Translations under genes and position numbers: made by a program
Origin: Pseudomonas fluorescens
GTDB lineage: Bacteria > Pseudomonadota > Gammaproteobacteria > Pseudomonadales > Pseudomonadaceae
Assembly: GCF_902497775.2 (NCBI RefSeq)
Contig: NZ_OZ024668.1
Location: forward strand, 457,826 to 521,825
Direction: 5' to 3'
DNA length: 64,000 nt
In this document: piece by piece, positions 62,610-64,000 of the stretch
Layout of the letters: each line of letters begins with the position of its first letter
How positions within the stretch are numbered: position 1 is the first letter of the stretch
The notes under the pieces: generated by a model
What the model was told of the DNA's origin: nothing
The model's database searches: none
Seen by the model: the letters and a program-made list of their open reading frames with translations, nothing else

Positions 62610-63182
62610 ATGAACTACCTTGCACACCTTCATCTCGGCGGTCAGCGACCCGAGCAATTGCTCGGCAGTCTTTATGGCGATTTCGTCAAGGGGCCGCTGC
62701 AGGGACGCTTCCCTGCGCCGCTGGAAGCAGCGATTCGCCTGCACCGACAAATCGATGTCTACACCGACAGCCATCCGCTGGTGCTGGCGGCGTTGGCGCG
62801 TTTTCCGCGGGAGCGGCGGCGTTACGCCGGGATCATTCTCGATGTGTTTTTCGATCACTGCCTGGCCTTGCACTGGCAGGATTATGCCGAGCAGCCGCTG
62901 GGCCAGTTCACCGACCGCGTGTACCAGGTACTCGCCGCAGAGCCGGCCTTGCCCGGGCGCCTGGCGCAGATAGCGCCATACATGGCGGCCGATGACTGGT
63001 TGGGGTCTTACCGCGAGTTCGCGGTGCTCGAGCAGGTGTTTCGCGGGATCGCCCGGCGCCTGTCGCGGCCCGAAGGCATGGACGGCGCGGTGGAGGAGGT
63101 GGCGGCGCTGTACCAGCCGTTGCTGGATGACTTTCGCAACTTCTATCCAGAGCTGCAGCGCTTTGCCAGGGCCAATACCTAG
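62610..63182 (+). CDS. acpH: ACP phosphodiesterase AcpH-like
   Basis: AcpH removes the 4'-phosphopantetheine arm from acyl carrier protein. The 190-residue product has the family start NYLAHLHLGGQRPEQLLGSLYGDFVKG and the metal-binding HRQIDVYTDSHP and DVFFDHCLALHW motifs. It is shorter by three residues than E. coli AcpH. The ATG at 62610 gives the family N-terminus, but the ribosome site is weak and a GTG at 62592 is an alternative start. Confidence 0.88.
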   Translation: MNYLAHLHLGGQRPEQLLGSLYGDFVKGPLQGRFPAPLEAAIRLHRQIDVYTDSHPLVLAALARFPRERRRYAGIILDVFFDHCLALHWQDYAEQPLGQFTDRVYQVLAAEPALPGRLAQIAPYMAADDWLGSYREFAVLEQVFRGIARRLSRPEGMDGAVEEVAALYQPLLDDFRNFYPELQRFARANT

Positions 63183-63964
63183 GCAGCCCTGGCCCGACGT
63201 TGCCCCTCGGCAACCGGCTCGCTGCCGAACAATGCCTGCTGGATCGCCTGCTGCGCCTTGAAGGCCAGAGCGGCGCGTTCCTCACCGGCGCTGGCGATCG
63301 GTGCGAGCAAATGGATCTCGACCTCGGCGCAATCATTGGCAAACAGTCGGAACAGGTGCGAGAGCAGATCGTCATCACCGATAAACGGTGCGATTGCATC
63401 GCTTTGGCCATTGCGCAGGTAGCGCAGGGCGACCGGTTGCAGCGGTGTTTGCGTATCGATGGCGCTGGCCAGCAGGCGGCCGTGGAAGGTGCGCAGGCTG
63501 CGCCCGTCGGTGGTGGTGCCTTCGGGGAAAATCAACAGCGTGCTGTCCTGTTGCAGGTGCTGGCTGATCTGCTTGCGCAGCAGTTGGCTGTCGTTGCCGC
63601 CACGACGGATGAACAGGGTGCCGGCCTTGAGCGCCAGCCAGCCGGCAATCGGCCAGGTGCGCACTTCGGCCTTGGACAGGAACGACAGCGGCGCGAGCAT
63701 GCCCAGCAGCGGGATGTCGGTCCACGAGACATGGTTGCTGACCCACAGCATCGGCTGTTGCGGTAACTGGCCCACCACCCGCACCTTGAACGGCAGGGCG
63801 TTGCTCAGTTTGCCCATGAACAGTTGCGACCAGCGCTGGCGGCGCTCGGTCGAGGCCGGTACGCGCAGGCGCTCATAGAGCGTGAACAGCGCGGCCATGG
63901 CCAGGCCGAACAGCACCACCAGCAGCACCCGGGCCACGCGCGCATAAACGCGCAGGCGCCGCAT
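63179..63964 (-). CDS. olsA: 1-acyl-glycerol/lyso-ornithine acyltransferase OlsA
   Basis: A 261-residue PlsC-type acyltransferase that attaches the second acyl chain to lyso-ornithine lipid (OlsA) or to lysophosphatidate. It has one N-terminal membrane segment (LLVVLFGLAMAALFTL), the catalytic NHVSWTD near residue 76 and LLIFPEGTTTDG near 143. The start overlaps the stop of the upstream gene (TGATG), consistent with an olsB-olsA operon. It is tail-to-tail with acpH; the two stop codons overlap in CTAG. Confidence 0.88.
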   Translation of the reverse strand: MRRLRVYARVARVLLVVLFGLAMAALFTLYERLRVPASTERRQRWSQLFMGKLSNALPFKVRVVGQLPQQPMLWVSNHVSWTDIPLLGMLAPLSFLSKAEVRTWPIAGWLALKAGTLFIRRGGNDSQLLRKQISQHLQQDSTLLIFPEGTTTDGRSLRTFHGRLLASAIDTQTPLQPVALRYLRNGQSDAIAPFIGDDDLLSHLFRLFANDCAEVEIHLLAPIASAGEERAALAFKAQQAIQQALFGSEPVAEGQRRARAA

Positions 63965-64000
63965 CAGACCGCCGCCTTGAAGTGCCGGGCATAGCGCGGG
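63964..64000 (-). CDS. olsB: OlsB ornithine lipid synthase, C-terminal end only
   Basis: The last codons of a gene continuing beyond the window, reading ...RYARHFKAAV and stop, with the TGA sharing a base with the olsA start. Position upstream of olsA suggests OlsB, the N-acyltransferase that makes lyso-ornithine lipid; only about 11 residues are visible, so the name rests on context. Confidence 0.5.
   Translation of the reverse strand, partial: PRYARHFKAAV

Overview
The window is a GC-rich Pseudomonas chromosome segment, probably from the P. putida/P. fluorescens side of the genus. The evidence is: a complete mraZ-to-lpxC cell-wall/division cluster with its Pseudomonas-type continuation dciA-secA-argJ; Pseudomonas REP repeats (GGAGCGGGCTTGCCCCGC core) in many gaps; and marker genes colRS, mexVW, bifA, pyeR-pyeM-xenB and olsA. 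From memory, the gene order follows P. aeruginosa PAO1 from about PA4421 down to PA4350, with some genes missing. No rRNA, tRNA, CRISPR array, prophage or transposase gene was found. The species cannot be decided from the sequence.

Layout. (1) 1-17893: the dcw cluster, all on the + strand, tightly packed with overlapping start/stop codons. It begins at a sigma70-type promoter overlapped by four 10-bp MraZ repeats. It encodes lipid II synthesis (MurC-F, MraY, MurG, DdlB), the divisome (FtsL, I, W, Q, A, Z) and LpxC, and ends at a strong terminator. (2) 18030-24506: dciA (helicase loader, - strand), secA, argJ, a glutathione transferase and a Nudix/ThiE-like fusion. (3) 24555-28099: a leftward unit with a PduO-type adenosyltransferase, an orphan sensor kinase and a PanE-like reductase. 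(4) 28213-35595: yajQ, mscS, mdfA, ampG (the muropeptide importer, which complements the dcw cluster), an alkyltransferase-like protein, a DUF481 protein, a HugZ-like protein and fxsA. (5) 35681-38117: groESL with a heat-shock promoter, followed by a long palindromic element lodged in its terminator. (6) 38174-42876: a PAP2 phosphatase, colR-colS, and a methyltransferase/LPS-kinase-like/small-protein operon. Matching ColR-box-like sites precede the phosphatase and the methyltransferase. (7) 42932-47150: mexV-mexW RND efflux pump. (8) 47275-52394: an imelysin/di-haem/DUF1513 periplasmic cluster with a Fur-like palindrome upstream. (9) 52543-54594: bifA. (10) 54875-55417: a second, longer copy of the palindromic element, lodged in the sodB terminator. 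(11) 55492-59877: sodB, argO/argP, an SDR-type epimerase and a coiled-coil membrane protein. (12) 59902-64000: pyeR-pyeM-xenB with clustered operator palindromes, acpH, olsA and the last codons of olsB.

Most of the window is conserved core genome, so the least-explained features are non-coding. The main one is a two-copy element at 37899-38117 and 54875-55417 with 12-bp terminal inverted repeats. Each copy sits exactly at the U-tract of an intrinsic terminator (groEL and sodB, in opposite relative orientations). One copy has perfect, and the other near-perfect, 8-bp flanking direct repeats. Other candidates are the paired ColR-like sites, the AT-rich nested palindromes between pyeR and acpH, a 16-bp palindrome inside the sodB promoter, and a REP sequence read as the C-terminus of the PAP2 protein.
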